64,000 bases of DNA. It comes from Rhodospirillales bacterium (lineage in GTDB: Bacteria > Pseudomonadota > Alphaproteobacteria > Micavibrionales > Micavibrionaceae). The DNA is taken from contig CP060238.1 of NCBI GenBank assembly GCA_023898765.1, positions 1,116,001 to 1,180,000 of the forward strand, read 5' to 3'. Position numbers and translations under genes: made by a program. How positions within the stretch are numbered: the stretch's first letter is position 1; every line of letters begins with the position of its first letter. Of this stretch, positions 17,226-24,540 are shown piece after piece. Under the pieces are notes generated by a model. It saw nothing but the letters and a program-made list of their open reading frames with translations, ran no database searches and had not been told where the DNA came from.

Positions 17226-17531
17226 GGCTTCTAACGCCACATCCAGCGCCTGCGCGATGGCTTTGAGGGCGCGGACAGAGCCATCCTTGCGGCCTGTTTC
17301 GATCTCGGTGAGGTAGGGGCGGGACAGCCCGGCGGCCTGCGCCAGGGTGCCCTGTGTGAAGCCGCGATATTTACGCAGGATTTTGATGGGGCTGCTTTGT
17401 TTCAGGGCGAGTTGTTCCAAAATTTCTTCCGGCAGGCTCTCTTGCCCTGCGCCGTTTTTGAGCGCCGTAAAATCATGGATGGGAACAAGAACATGCGGCT
17501 TGCCGTTAATGTGCAAAATATCGTAGTCCAT
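17214..17531 (-). CDS. Xre-family DNA-binding protein, antitoxin-like
   Basis: A 105-residue protein. The C-terminal half is a Cro/C1-type helix-turn-helix (LRKYRGFTQGTLAQAAGLSR, then PYLTEIETGRK). The N-terminal half (ILHINGKPHVLVPIHDF) resembles the short beta-rich dimerisation part of Phd/YefM-type antitoxins. The architecture suggests an antitoxin or self-regulating repressor, but no toxin gene lies beside it. The neighbours are the HerA-like gene (convergent) and lpxR. The start codon is immediately preceded by a 107-bp palindromic element, so its leader must be highly structured. Confidence 0.72.
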   Translation of the reverse strand: MDYDILHINGKPHVLVPIHDFTALKNGAGQESLPEEILEQLALKQSSPIKILRKYRGFTQGTLAQAAGLSRPYLTEIETGRKDGSVRALKAIAQALDVALEALAP

Positions 17532-17532
17532 G

Positions 17533-17639
17533 TTTAGTCTTTCTAATTTATCTTCCTACTGCGTTGCTGCGTCACTCACGTAGATTCTCCTACGCTTCGT
17601 TCCTTGCGCCTTGTAGGAAAATAAATTCGTGTGACTAAA
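17533..17639. repeat. Long imperfect palindrome upstream of the Xre gene
   Basis: The outer arms are TTTAGTC (17533-17539) with GACTAAA (17633-17639), then AATTTATCTTCCTAC (17545-17559) with GTAGGAAAATAAATT (17613-17627), one mismatch in 15. The centre has CGTAG-ATTCTC-CTACG. The element begins 2 bp from the Xre start codon. It may be a miniature mobile repeat or a structured leader. Confidence 0.7.
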
Positions 17640-17672
17640 GGAATGTCTCCTTTTGCGACATTCTATCATTCT

Positions 17673-17700
17673 TGTCATTCTGAGCGAAGCGAAGAATCTA
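17673..17700. repeat. Half copy of the TGTCATTCNGAGCG repeat
   Basis: One arm only: TGTCATTCTGAGCGAAGCGA followed by AGAATCTA. The stop codon of the lpxR-like gene (CTA on the plus strand, 17698-17700) is the end of this half repeat. A separate GAATGTC/GACATTC hairpin lies just before it, at 17641-17663. Confidence 0.6.
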
Positions 17701-18789
17701 GAACCGTGTTGTCAGGGTCAGGGAGCCAAAAACGCTTTCATCGTCCTGCCCGTCGAATTCTTTTGACCGGAAATTCAGGGCGTAAGACAGACGGTAATCG
17801 CCGAAGGTAAGGGCGATGCCAGCGCTGGCGTCTGCGACCAGATGTTTTTTGCTGACACCGGGGCCGTCGCTGAAACTGTTTCCGTCCAGAAAAATATTCC
17901 GGGCGATGGCCCGTCCGTCCGCGCTGGCGAAGAGGTGCCAGCTCCATCCCTTGTCCGGAACGTCAAAAAATCCCGTACCGGGAATGGCGGGACGGATGCG
18001 CGGCGGCCTGTCCTGCAGCGCGTTCTGGTGCGGCCCGAGGGTGAGCGTTACGCCGCTGCCGGCATAGGTGTAGATATTGCCGAGGGACAGGTTGATATTC
18101 GGCTCAAGGGCCAGTCTCAGATTGTTTTGTTCGTAGGCGAGGGCCTGCGGCCAGCGCCGCGCCCAGGACAGGATAAGGCCGGGTTCAAAGTCGAGCTGAT
18201 GGGCCCATCCTTTGGGGATCGCGGAGTTTGTGACATGCCGGTGGATGAATTTCTGCGTTTGCTCTCCCATCGCTTCGGGGCCGACAAGGCCGAGCGTGAC
18301 TTCCAGTTCATCGATATGGTTATCCGTTACCGTGGCAAGCCCGACAGAGCCGTAAAGCCAGGCGGCCCATGGATGGTCGTTATTTTGCGGCGCGGCGATC
18401 CTGATATCTTCCGGCGTGTAGATGTTTTGTCCCAGTGTAAAAAGAGTGCTGGTTGTCTCGTTCAGGTCAAAGGTGGGGATAATATCCGCCAGTCTGTCTA
18501 TCACGGGCGGGACGGGGGTGTTGACGTTGAACCAGCTCAGGCGCTCGCCGCTGCTGTAAAAGCGGTCGGTGCCGGTGCCGATGGAATCGTTTTCAAAGGA
18601 AAAGCTTACGTAGTTTTTATCTTCTACATTTTGCGCGCGGGCTGCGTATTTTTCCTGAAGCGTTTCATGTCGCGCCTGCTGTGCGTGCGCCGAAGGGGGC
18701 AGGAAAAGGCAAAAAAGGAAGGCAAGGAGGCCGGCGGTTTTATTCCGCCGCGCCCAGTGCTTCTTTTGCGAATATTCTGTCCTTGACAT
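17698..18789 (-). CDS. lpxR: LpxR-type lipid A 3'-O-deacylase (DUF2219)
   Basis: A 363-residue outer-membrane protein with an N-terminal signal peptide (hydrophobic LLAFLFCLFLPPSAHAQ) and a C-terminal aromatic residue (LTLTTRF) as in beta-barrels. The LpxR active-site region is recognisable: FSFENDSIGTGTDRFYSSG carries the Asn-Asp and Thr positions, and GWAHQLDFEPG carries the catalytic His. LpxR removes the 3'-acyloxyacyl chain of lipid A at the outer-membrane surface. ATG 18789 overlaps the end of the FTR1 gene by 50 bp; no later start is available before the signal peptide. This implies translational coupling with the FTR1 gene. Confidence 0.82.
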   Translation of the reverse strand: MSRTEYSQKKHWARRNKTAGLLAFLFCLFLPPSAHAQQARHETLQEKYAARAQNVEDKNYVSFSFENDSIGTGTDRFYSSGERLSWFNVNTPVPPVIDRLADIIPTFDLNETTSTLFTLGQNIYTPEDIRIAAPQNNDHPWAAWLYGSVGLATVTDNHIDELEVTLGLVGPEAMGEQTQKFIHRHVTNSAIPKGWAHQLDFEPGLILSWARRWPQALAYEQNNLRLALEPNINLSLGNIYTYAGSGVTLTLGPHQNALQDRPPRIRPAIPGTGFFDVPDKGWSWHLFASADGRAIARNIFLDGNSFSDGPGVSKKHLVADASAGIALTFGDYRLSYALNFRSKEFDGQDDESVFGSLTLTTRF

Positions 18790-19522
18790 AGCCAACCAGT
18801 AACCACAGGCAGGGCACGGCAAGCAAGGCAATTGTGATCGCGTTTCCAAGCGGCTCTCCCGGTTCCAGCGGTTCCGTCAGGACATGCCAGTAGAAATTGT
18901 CAATAAAAGGAACGACGCCCGCTTCGGTCAGTTCATGAAAGCCGTAGGCGAAGAGATGGACGCAAAACAGGATCAAAAAGACTCCTGTGACCTGCATAAA
19001 CAGGCGCAGGTTTATTTTATCGCTTTGCAAAATCCACAGCCATCCGATCAGGCCGACGGAAGCGAATCCGGCTATGGCCCCGACAAGCATGTCGCTTCCG
19101 GCCATCGTGCCTGTCATCGAGCCGAGCATCATGGCGGTTTCCATGCCCTCGCGGGTAATCATCAATGCGGTGAAAAAGAAAATCCCGACCATCGGGGCGA
19201 TGCCGGATCTGGAGGCGCTTTGCTCGATCCTGTCTGTAATTTGTTTCTTAATGTTTCCGGATGCCCGCATCATCATGTAGGTCAAAGACGCGACCAGAAC
19301 CCCTGCAATAATGGCCAGCATTCCCTCCATGACGGGGTCCTGCGCCAGTTCCGCGATATGCCAGCCCGTTGTGGCGCTGATGAGGAAAGCCGCGCCGCTG
19401 CCCCAGAAAACAGGCATTCTCAGGTTTGTGCGGCCCGTTTTCGTCAGGTAAGCAAGGATAATAGCCACGATGAGGAACATTTCCAGCCCTTCGCGGAAGG
19501 TGATGACAACAGTTTCAAGCAT
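18740..19522 (-). CDS. FTR1 family iron permease
   Basis: A 260-residue membrane protein with the two REGXE motifs of the Ftr1/EfeU family: FREGLEMFLIV near the N-terminus and ITREGMETAMM in the middle. These glutamates bind iron during transport. About seven hydrophobic segments are visible. The family carries iron across the inner membrane. No EfeO, EfeB or multicopper oxidase partner lies beside it in this window. A Fur-box-like sequence lies 19 bp before the start, so iron repression is likely. The lpxR-like gene overlaps its 3' end. Confidence 0.9.
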   Translation of the reverse strand: MLETVVITFREGLEMFLIVAIILAYLTKTGRTNLRMPVFWGSGAAFLISATTGWHIAELAQDPVMEGMLAIIAGVLVASLTYMMMRASGNIKKQITDRIEQSASRSGIAPMVGIFFFTALMITREGMETAMMLGSMTGTMAGSDMLVGAIAGFASVGLIGWLWILQSDKINLRLFMQVTGVFLILFCVHLFAYGFHELTEAGVVPFIDNFYWHVLTEPLEPGEPLGNAITIALLAVPCLWLLVGYVKDRIFAKEALGAAE

Positions 19523-19540
19523 GAAGAGAGGCTTTCCAGT

Positions 19541-19560
19541 TGATAATAATTCTCATTATT
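19541..19560 (-). promoter_or_regulatory. Fur box upstream of the FTR1 gene
   Basis: Read on the minus strand the site is AATAATGAGAATTATTATCA, very close to the classic Fur consensus GATAATGATAATCATTATC. It is placed 19-38 bp before the FTR1 start, where a promoter would be expected. Confidence 0.72.
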
Positions 19561-19656
19561 TATTCTAATCCTGCCGGAAAGGCAAGGTCAAAAAATCGGT
19601 TTTTGCCTTTTGTTCTTGGTGCGTGCGTTGTGAGTTCATGGTAAAGAGGGAGCGTG

Positions 19657-20310
19657 ATGGATACGGATTTTAAAACATACACGCAAAACCCGGCTTCAGG
19701 CGGCGCGCCGAGACAGGTAATAGTCCTTTTGCATGGTTTGGGCGCAAACGGGCAGGACTTGATAGGTCTGGCCCGTTACTGGGAGGCGGTTTTGCCGGAC
19801 GCTGTTTTCGCATCGCCGGATGCGCCTTTTCCCTGCGATATGGCGCCGGTGGGGTATCAGTGGTTTTCCTTGCAGGACCGGGAGCCGGAACGCATTTTAA
19901 GCGGGGTGCAGACGGCTGCGCCGCTTTTGGACGGCTATCTGGACGGGCTTTTGGACCGGTACGGACTGGAAGACAAAGATCTGGCGCTGGTCGGATTCTC
20001 CCAAGGCACCATGATGAGCCTCTATGTGGGGCCGCGCCGCAGAAAACGGATCGCCGGCATTTTGGGGTATTCCGGCGCCCTGATCGGAGAAGAGACGCTC
20101 GGGGAAAGCCATATCAACAAAATGCCCGTTTGCCTGATTCACGGGGATGCCGATCCGGTGGTGCCGGTCGGGGCCTATTTCCATGCCAGAAACATTCTTC
20201 ACTCCAAAGGTTTCGAGGTGAGCGGGCACGTCACGGAAGGGCTCGAACACGGGATAGATAACGCAGGCATTGAAACCGGCGCCGCTTTTTTATCCGGTCT
20301 TTTTGCGTAA
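19657..20310 (+). CDS. Alpha/beta hydrolase, carboxylesterase/phospholipase type
   Basis: A 217-residue hydrolase of the acyl-protein thioesterase/carboxylesterase II family. The oxyanion loop is VLLHGLGANGQDL, the nucleophile elbow is LVGFSQGTMMSL (Ser), and the Asp and His are in HGDADPVVPV and GLEHGIDNAG. The family hydrolyses short-chain esters, lysophospholipids or S-acyl thioesters; the substrate cannot be read from sequence. GTG 19654 and ATG 19657 are both possible starts; the ATG is used. Confidence 0.88.
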   Translation: MDTDFKTYTQNPASGGAPRQVIVLLHGLGANGQDLIGLARYWEAVLPDAVFASPDAPFPCDMAPVGYQWFSLQDREPERILSGVQTAAPLLDGYLDGLLDRYGLEDKDLALVGFSQGTMMSLYVGPRRRKRIAGILGYSGALIGEETLGESHINKMPVCLIHGDADPVVPVGAYFHARNILHSKGFEVSGHVTEGLEHGIDNAGIETGAAFLSGLFA

Positions 20311-20444
20311 AAATTGAAAATTTGTGCAGTGTTACTAAAGCAGGTGCACAAATTAACCTTTCTCCTAACATATTCGTTTTCCTGATAAAACAAGTGGCAA
20401 AAAGTTAAAGTTGTGCGCTGCCACATAAAACGCTCTATAACCCT

Positions 20445-20472
20445 TTGTGAGCCTTGGTTTCTGCGGTATAAT
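20445..20472 (+). promoter_or_regulatory. Sigma-70-type promoter for the HNH gene
   Basis: A -35 box TTGTGA (20445-20450), a 16-bp spacer and a perfect -10 box TATAAT (20467-20472). The predicted start is about 15 bp before the HNH start codon. Confidence 0.55.
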
Positions 20473-20495
20473 AAGGGTAGGAACGAGGAGGTTGA

Positions 20496-21083
20496 ATGGA
20501 GAGTATGCAGTCATTGGAGCAATGTCCGGCTCTGGTTCTGAATGCCGATTATCGCCCCTTAAGCTATTTCCCCCTTTCCTTATGGTCATGGCAGGATGCG
20601 GTCAAGGCAGTGTTCCGTGAGACGGTGACCGTTTTGTCCGAATATGAACGCGAAGTGCATTCACCGGGCACGGCGTTTAAACTGCCCAGCGTTCTGGTGT
20701 TGAAGGAATTTGTGCCGGCGGTCGAGAAGCCGGCTTTTACAAGGTTTAACGTGTTTTTGCGGGACGGGTGGCAGTGCCAGTATTGCGGCGCGGACCAGAA
20801 AACGCATGAATTGACATTTGACCACGTGGTGCCGAAATCGCGTGGCGGGAAGACAAGCTGGACGAATATCGTCGCGGCCTGCCGGAGTTGCAATACGTGC
20901 AAGGGGCATAAACTGCTCCATGAATGCGGTATGCGCCTGAAGGCGGAGCCTGTGAGGCCGTCGATGTTCGATCTTCAGCGAAACGGACGAAAATTCCCTC
21001 CAAATTTTCTGCATGAAAGCTGGGGGGATTTTCTTTACTGGGACAGCGAACTCGATCACGAGGAGGAAGCCGCTGTTCAGTAA
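20496..21083 (+). CDS. HNH endonuclease family protein
   Basis: A 195-residue protein with a complete HNH/McrA-type domain at about residues 80-145: zinc Cys pairs CQYC and CRSCN, and the catalytic core LTFDHVVPKSRGGKTSWTN. The N-terminal NADYRPLSYFPLSLWSWQDAV segment is typical of this widespread chromosomal HNH family, whose cellular role is unknown. It has its own promoter and a GAGGAGG ribosome site. No restriction methylase or phage gene lies beside it, so it is probably not part of a restriction system. Confidence 0.9.
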   Translation: MESMQSLEQCPALVLNADYRPLSYFPLSLWSWQDAVKAVFRETVTVLSEYEREVHSPGTAFKLPSVLVLKEFVPAVEKPAFTRFNVFLRDGWQCQYCGADQKTHELTFDHVVPKSRGGKTSWTNIVAACRSCNTCKGHKLLHECGMRLKAEPVRPSMFDLQRNGRKFPPNFLHESWGDFLYWDSELDHEEEAAVQ

Positions 21084-21116
21084 TAAACCCGAAAACGCAA
21101 ACGAAAGGAGATTGCT

Positions 21117-21467
21117 ATGTTTGGGAAAATACTAGATGTCGGTACACACCGGACTACGATGGAAGCTGTATGGTTTTACATTCTTTCACTGGTCCTGCTT
21201 GTCGGGCTTTCAACCACGATGGTTCATTTCCTCGGAATGGTTGGCGTCGTCGACGGGGTTGGAACCTTCTTCGGCGGGGGTGAAATCCACACGCTGATCG
21301 GTTCGATCTTCGTTTTGATGCTCTCCGGCCTTATTCTGAGCTCCAGAAAAATGACGAGCGACATTTTCGCTGTCCTCGTGGCGGCTGTGGGCATCTACCT
21401 TGCTTACACCACAAGCGTGATGATCGGTCTTGTTCCGGTTGCGCTTTTGACCACGCTGAAAAAGTAA
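21117..21467 (+). CDS. Small membrane protein with three helices, unknown
   Basis: A 116-residue protein with three hydrophobic stretches (VWFYILSLVLLVGLSTTMV; LIGSIFVLMLSGLIL; and FAVLVAAVGIYLAY with a following hydrophobic end). A Gly-rich loop (VGTFFGGGEIH) lies between the first two. I do not recognise the family. A strong AAAGGAGA ribosome site precedes the ATG and a clear terminator follows the gene, so it looks genuinely expressed. Confidence 0.65.
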   Translation: MFGKILDVGTHRTTMEAVWFYILSLVLLVGLSTTMVHFLGMVGVVDGVGTFFGGGEIHTLIGSIFVLMLSGLILSSRKMTSDIFAVLVAAVGIYLAYTTSVMIGLVPVALLTTLKK

Positions 21468-21488
21468 GGTTTTAAAATAATTTTTACG

Positions 21489-21516
21489 AAAAGCCCGCTC
21501 TCGCAGCGGGCTTTTT
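21489..21516 (+). terminator. Rho-independent terminator
   Basis: A perfect 9-bp stem, AAGCCCGCT with AGCGGGCTT, with a 5-base loop and a following T-run. It ends transcription of the small membrane protein gene at 21117-21467. Confidence 0.85.
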
Positions 21517-21522
21517 GCATTT

Positions 21523-21786
21523 TTAAAAAGGTTGGCAAGAGTACAAAACAAAAACAGGGTCTCCTTCGCACCCCGATCTTCGGGCAAGTTCCCTTATGTT
21601 GTTTTCCAGCTCCTGAGCGTGATCGCTCCCGATTTGCAGGCGTATCCCCGTTGTGTCGGCGGAGCGTATCATGGAAAAATCGTCGTTAAATTGCCGGACA
21701 AGGGCGGATTCGGCTATTCCGTCGGCTATTTTCTCCGCCTGTTCTTTTGTCGTGTGAGAGAAGGTAACGGCGAGGGTTTTTATCAT
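21523..21786 (-). CDS. Small hypothetical protein
   Basis: An 87-residue frame on the minus strand, starting MIKTLAVTFSHTTKEQAEKI and ending VFVLYSCQPF. No family is recognised; alternating beta and alpha character could fit a small ACT-like or ferredoxin-like fold, which is only an impression. The ribosome site is weak (AGAAGA). It is convergent with the small membrane-protein gene, just past that gene's terminator. Confidence 0.45.
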   Translation of the reverse strand: MIKTLAVTFSHTTKEQAEKIADGIAESALVRQFNDDFSMIRSADTTGIRLQIGSDHAQELENNIRELARRSGCEGDPVFVLYSCQPF

Positions 21787-21867
21787 GAATTTTCTTCTGC
21801 CCGGTATTGTAAAACACCATTTTTATCGCAAATATACCTTGAGGATTCAATGTTTTTTGTAAAATAC

Positions 21868-21896
21868 TTGACTTCCTGCGCGTCCCCCTTTAACAA
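21868..21896 (+). promoter_or_regulatory. Promoter for the 21938-22551 small genes
   Basis: A -35 box TTGACT (21868-21873), a 17-bp spacer and a -10 box TAACAA (21891-21896). The first downstream start codon is at 21938. Confidence 0.45.
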
Positions 21897-21937
21897 GCTG
21901 TTTTCAATAATATTGTTTAAAAACGCAGGAGCGCGAC

Positions 21938-22060
21938 ATGTTCAAGGACCTTTTCAACTTTGAAAAGCAAAGAAGCCTGAAAGAATCTATTGGTTTTTAC
22001 CTGTTCTACGGCTGCCTGTTCATGGGGGTCAGCGGTTTTCTGGCCTTGATGGGGGTTTAG
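21938..22060 (+). CDS. Forty-residue single-helix membrane protein
   Basis: A 40-codon frame, ATG to TAG, with a GCAGGAG ribosome site. The protein has a charged N-terminus (MFKDLFNFEKQRSLKES) and one C-terminal hydrophobic helix (IGFYLFYGCLFMGVSGFLAL). It lies behind a plausible promoter and ends 2 bp before the next start codon, which is tight operon spacing. These features support a genuine small membrane protein; the function is unknown. Confidence 0.55.
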   Translation: MFKDLFNFEKQRSLKESIGFYLFYGCLFMGVSGFLALMGV

Positions 22061-22062
22061 GT

Positions 22063-22551
22063 ATGAGTAAAAAAGAGTTTGATAAGGAGTCTTCGGACGA
22101 GTGGTATAAGGACAGGGGATACATCGTATCCTTATATGCAGACGGCACTTCCAACGTAACTTCCGCGGGGGCTTACGATTGTATTTTTTTAGAGCCGGGG
22201 AGCGAGAACGTTCGCGGAGAGGCTTTCTCTTTTACAAGAAGCCTTGTCGGAAGTCTTGAGGGTATTCTGGAGTCTTTTTCCAGATGCGGCATAAGCCCCA
22301 TCCGTGCCAGATCTTCGGAACCCGGAGATAAGCGGAAATATTTTTTAAATCCGCTTAAATTTTATCTGGTTCAGGATGCGTCCGGCAAGCCGGGGGAATT
22401 TCATCTTGCCAATAAGCGGTATCCGGTCCACCAGTTCGTCCCAATGGATGAAGGTTTTGAAACGCCGCTGGACCTGAACGAATTCAAGAAAGTCTGGGCC
22501 TCGTCTGAACAGCTTTTACGTCAGAACAGGGCTTCAAAGCTTTCCCTCTAG
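22063..22551 (+). CDS. Hypothetical protein, 162 residues
   Basis: A soluble-looking protein with no recognised domain. It contains repeated acidic and aromatic positions (EWYKDRGYIVSLYADG) and a later YFLNPLKFYLVQDASGKPG segment, suggesting a mixed beta fold. It follows the 40-residue membrane protein gene by 2 bp. Its codon use looks slightly less GC-rich than the neighbours, which could indicate a lineage-specific gene. Confidence 0.5.
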   Translation: MSKKEFDKESSDEWYKDRGYIVSLYADGTSNVTSAGAYDCIFLEPGSENVRGEAFSFTRSLVGSLEGILESFSRCGISPIRARSSEPGDKRKYFLNPLKFYLVQDASGKPGEFHLANKRYPVHQFVPMDEGFETPLDLNEFKKVWASSEQLLRQNRASKLSL

Positions 22552-22612
22552 ATTCTCTCCTCCTTGAGGCGTAAAATGGCGGCGTCCAATCCTTACAGAA
22601 TGGAGGTTTCTC

Positions 22613-22996
22613 ATGTTTACGATACAACCCGAGTCCAGGGGTAAAAACCTGTATATTGTCGCCGAGGGGGTCCTGACCCATCAGGATTACCAGGCTCTTA
22701 TTCCCGAAATGGAATCGCGCATGGAAGGTCATGGCAAGCTGGATTGTGTAATTGATCTCAGCGGCTGGGACGGCTGGGAATGGCGCGCCGTGTGGGACGA
22801 TTTTTTCGCTGGCATGAAGCATTTCAACGATTTCGGCCGTCTGGCGATCATTGGCCGCGACGATCAGAAATGGGTGGAATGGTTCGGAAAGTTCTATGAC
22901 CTCTTCCGCGGCGATGAAACGAAATTCTTCACGCTGGGCGAGGAGGCGCAGGCCCGGCAGTGGTGCTGGCAGGGCGAAGAGTCGGAGGCGGCTTAA
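22613..22996 (+). CDS. SpoIIAA-like STAS-fold protein
   Basis: A 127-residue protein matching the SpoIIAA-like (DUF3478) family: beta strand NLYIVAEGVLTHQDY, then a LDCVIDLSGWDGWEW segment, and a long AxxDFFAGMKHFNDFGRLAIIG stretch. Members adopt a STAS-like fold and may bind lipids or proteins at the membrane; the role is unknown. Its start has a TGGAGG ribosome site. The stop is 3 bp from the end of the convergent dsbB-like gene. Confidence 0.75.
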   Translation: MFTIQPESRGKNLYIVAEGVLTHQDYQALIPEMESRMEGHGKLDCVIDLSGWDGWEWRAVWDDFFAGMKHFNDFGRLAIIGRDDQKWVEWFGKFYDLFRGDETKFFTLGEEAQARQWCWQGEESEAA

Positions 22997-22999
22997 AGC

Positions 23000-23551
23000 C
23001 TAAACACCGCAGGCTTTTTTCGCGGCGCGGTCGGCTTTGGCTTTGCGCCAGATGGCCGTGCCCGACAGCAGGCAGAGCGCAAACAGTCCGAAGCAGAAAG
23101 CGGCATTGTAATTTGCCATGGACAGGCCAAAAACCGGGTCGAGCCAGGAGGGCTCGTCGCAGCGGACGGCTTCCGTCCGGGCTTCGATTGTGGCCAGGAC
23201 GTCGGTGATGCTGCCCTCGAGTTCCGGCACGGCGCAACCTTCCAGGTGGGAGCGCCACCAGTGCTGCTCGATCCCGGAATGATAAAAGGCCAGCGCGCTA
23301 TTGGCCAGAAAGACAAAGCCGGAGAGGATTATAAAAAAGGCGGCGCCCAGTTTGCATTTTGGAGCTGTGAGGAACCCGGTCAGGCCCAGCGCAATGACAA
23401 GCGCGTAGGGGATGCGCTGATACAGGCACAGGATGCAGGGCTCCAGCCCGAAAATATATTGCGCCGTAAAGGCCATGCTGAGGGCGAAGGCCGAAATCGC
23501 GGCCAGTCCGAAAGTCATGAGCTGCGCATTGAGGAAAATATTTTTAATCAT
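23000..23551 (-). CDS. dsbB: Disulfide bond formation protein B
   Basis: A 183-residue inner-membrane protein with four hydrophobic segments. The first periplasmic redox pair is CILC in FGLEPCILCLYQR, the usual DsbB position before a YALVIALGL helix. A second Cys pair lies in the loop (GCAVPEL and RCDEPSW). DsbB re-oxidises DsbA with quinone as acceptor. The second pair is more widely spaced than in E. coli, as in many alphaproteobacterial homologues. It lies 29 bp downstream of exoD. Confidence 0.85.
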   Translation of the reverse strand: MIKNIFLNAQLMTFGLAAISAFALSMAFTAQYIFGLEPCILCLYQRIPYALVIALGLTGFLTAPKCKLGAAFFIILSGFVFLANSALAFYHSGIEQHWWRSHLEGCAVPELEGSITDVLATIEARTEAVRCDEPSWLDPVFGLSMANYNAAFCFGLFALCLLSGTAIWRKAKADRAAKKACGV

Positions 23552-23580
23552 GTTAAACGCGCTCCGGCTTTAAAAGAGAT

Positions 23581-24201
23581 TTAAAAAAACGATTTGATAA
23601 AGTCTTTTACCAGATCAGCCCCTTCCAGTCCAAGGAAGATGAAAACGCTTGCCAGAAGCGCGATCCACGCTATGCCGATGAATGCGCCGGCCAGAACGGA
23701 CAGCCCGTCGCGCATTAAAATGCCGATGGACATCAGGGCGATTCCCATGCTGGGCACCGTATTGGTCAGGGGGATGGGAATGCAAACGGCCAGCGCCATG
23801 ATAAAATTTATAAATCCGATGAGTCTGGAGGCGCCGTTTTGTGTGAGCCATCCCATGCGGGGCTGGATAAAAATCTCCAGGCGCAGGACCCACGGCAGGG
23901 CGGCGTCGATCATGTTCTCGAGGGTTTCGCGGCGGACGGTTTTTTTCTTGAGGCTCTCGGGCAGCCAGACGGTATGGGAGCCAAAGGCCTGCTGCAGCGT
24001 CAGGAGCAAAAGGGGCACGGCAATCAGCGTGTTGATGCCCAGCGCCGGTAAAGGCAACGCCGCAGGCAGGGCGACCAGAAAGACAAAAAAGCCGAGCCCC
24101 CGTTCGTGAAAGGCTTCCAAAACCTCTCCGACAGAGACGGTTTCGCTGGAAATTCCGGCTTTTAAATCGTTTAAAAGCTGTGAAAGGAGGCGCGGTGTCA
24201 T
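23581..24201 (-). CDS. exoD: ExoD family membrane protein
   Basis: A 206-residue protein of the ExoD family: N-terminal VSVGEVLEAFHERGLGF, then GINTLIAVPLLLLTLQQAFG, and the C-terminal signature NTVPSMGIALMSIGILMRDG. About four to five membrane helices are visible. ExoD was first linked to exopolysaccharide production and alkaline tolerance in rhizobia; its molecular activity is unknown. The gene is transcribed in the same direction as dsbB, and the two probably form a unit. Confidence 0.87.
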   Translation of the reverse strand: MTPRLLSQLLNDLKAGISSETVSVGEVLEAFHERGLGFFVFLVALPAALPLPALGINTLIAVPLLLLTLQQAFGSHTVWLPESLKKKTVRRETLENMIDAALPWVLRLEIFIQPRMGWLTQNGASRLIGFINFIMALAVCIPIPLTNTVPSMGIALMSIGILMRDGLSVLAGAFIGIAWIALLASVFIFLGLEGADLVKDFIKSFF

Positions 24202-24278
24202 AAAAGGCTTTTACCCTCTTGAGTTTTTGCTGACAACTCATTACTGATAAACGTCTCCAGTTACCGGACACGAAATAT

Positions 24279-24365
24279 GCGGGTGTGGTGAAATTGGTAG
24301 ACGCGCCAGACTCAAAATCTGGTGTCCGCAAGGACGTGCCGGTTCGACTCCGGCCACCCGCACCA
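24279..24365 (+). tRNA. tRNA-Leu (anticodon CAA)
   Basis: An 87-nt class II tRNA. Acceptor arms GCGGGTG (24279-24285) and CACCCGC (24355-24361) pair perfectly. The anticodon stem CCAGA/TCTGG encloses the loop CTCAAAA with anticodon CAA. A variable arm (TGTCCGCAAGGACG) and the T-loop GGTTCGACTCC are present. The discriminator is A and CCA is encoded. It reads UUG leucine codons. Confidence 0.96.
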
Positions 24366-24480
24366 TCCGTCTTCGCTTACGCTACGACGTGATTTATCGC
24401 GGCGAAGCGTTAGAGAAGCGGATGTCACGCCGTAGCTGCGAAGCAGCATAGGCGGACGGGGACAGACCCAGCTTCTGGGC
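24366..24480. repeat. Structured GC-rich element downstream of tRNA-Leu
   Basis: The stretch contains CTTCGCTTACGCTACGACGTGA at the left, and at the right TCACGCCGTAGCTGCGAAGC followed by GGCGGACGG, which read as partly inverted relatives. It looks like a degenerate palindromic repeat rather than a gene. It fills most of the gap between the tRNA and the DUF2892 gene. Confidence 0.4.
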
Positions 24481-24540
24481 GCACCGGTATCTTTCCGTGT
24501 GCAGGATATTTGTCTTGATTTGACCTGATTTGGTCCGGTC

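Noticed and set aside
20496..21083. HNH nuclease as part of a restriction or phage-defence island
   Set aside because: No methylase, specificity or phage gene is adjacent, and the family is a common chromosomal HNH type.
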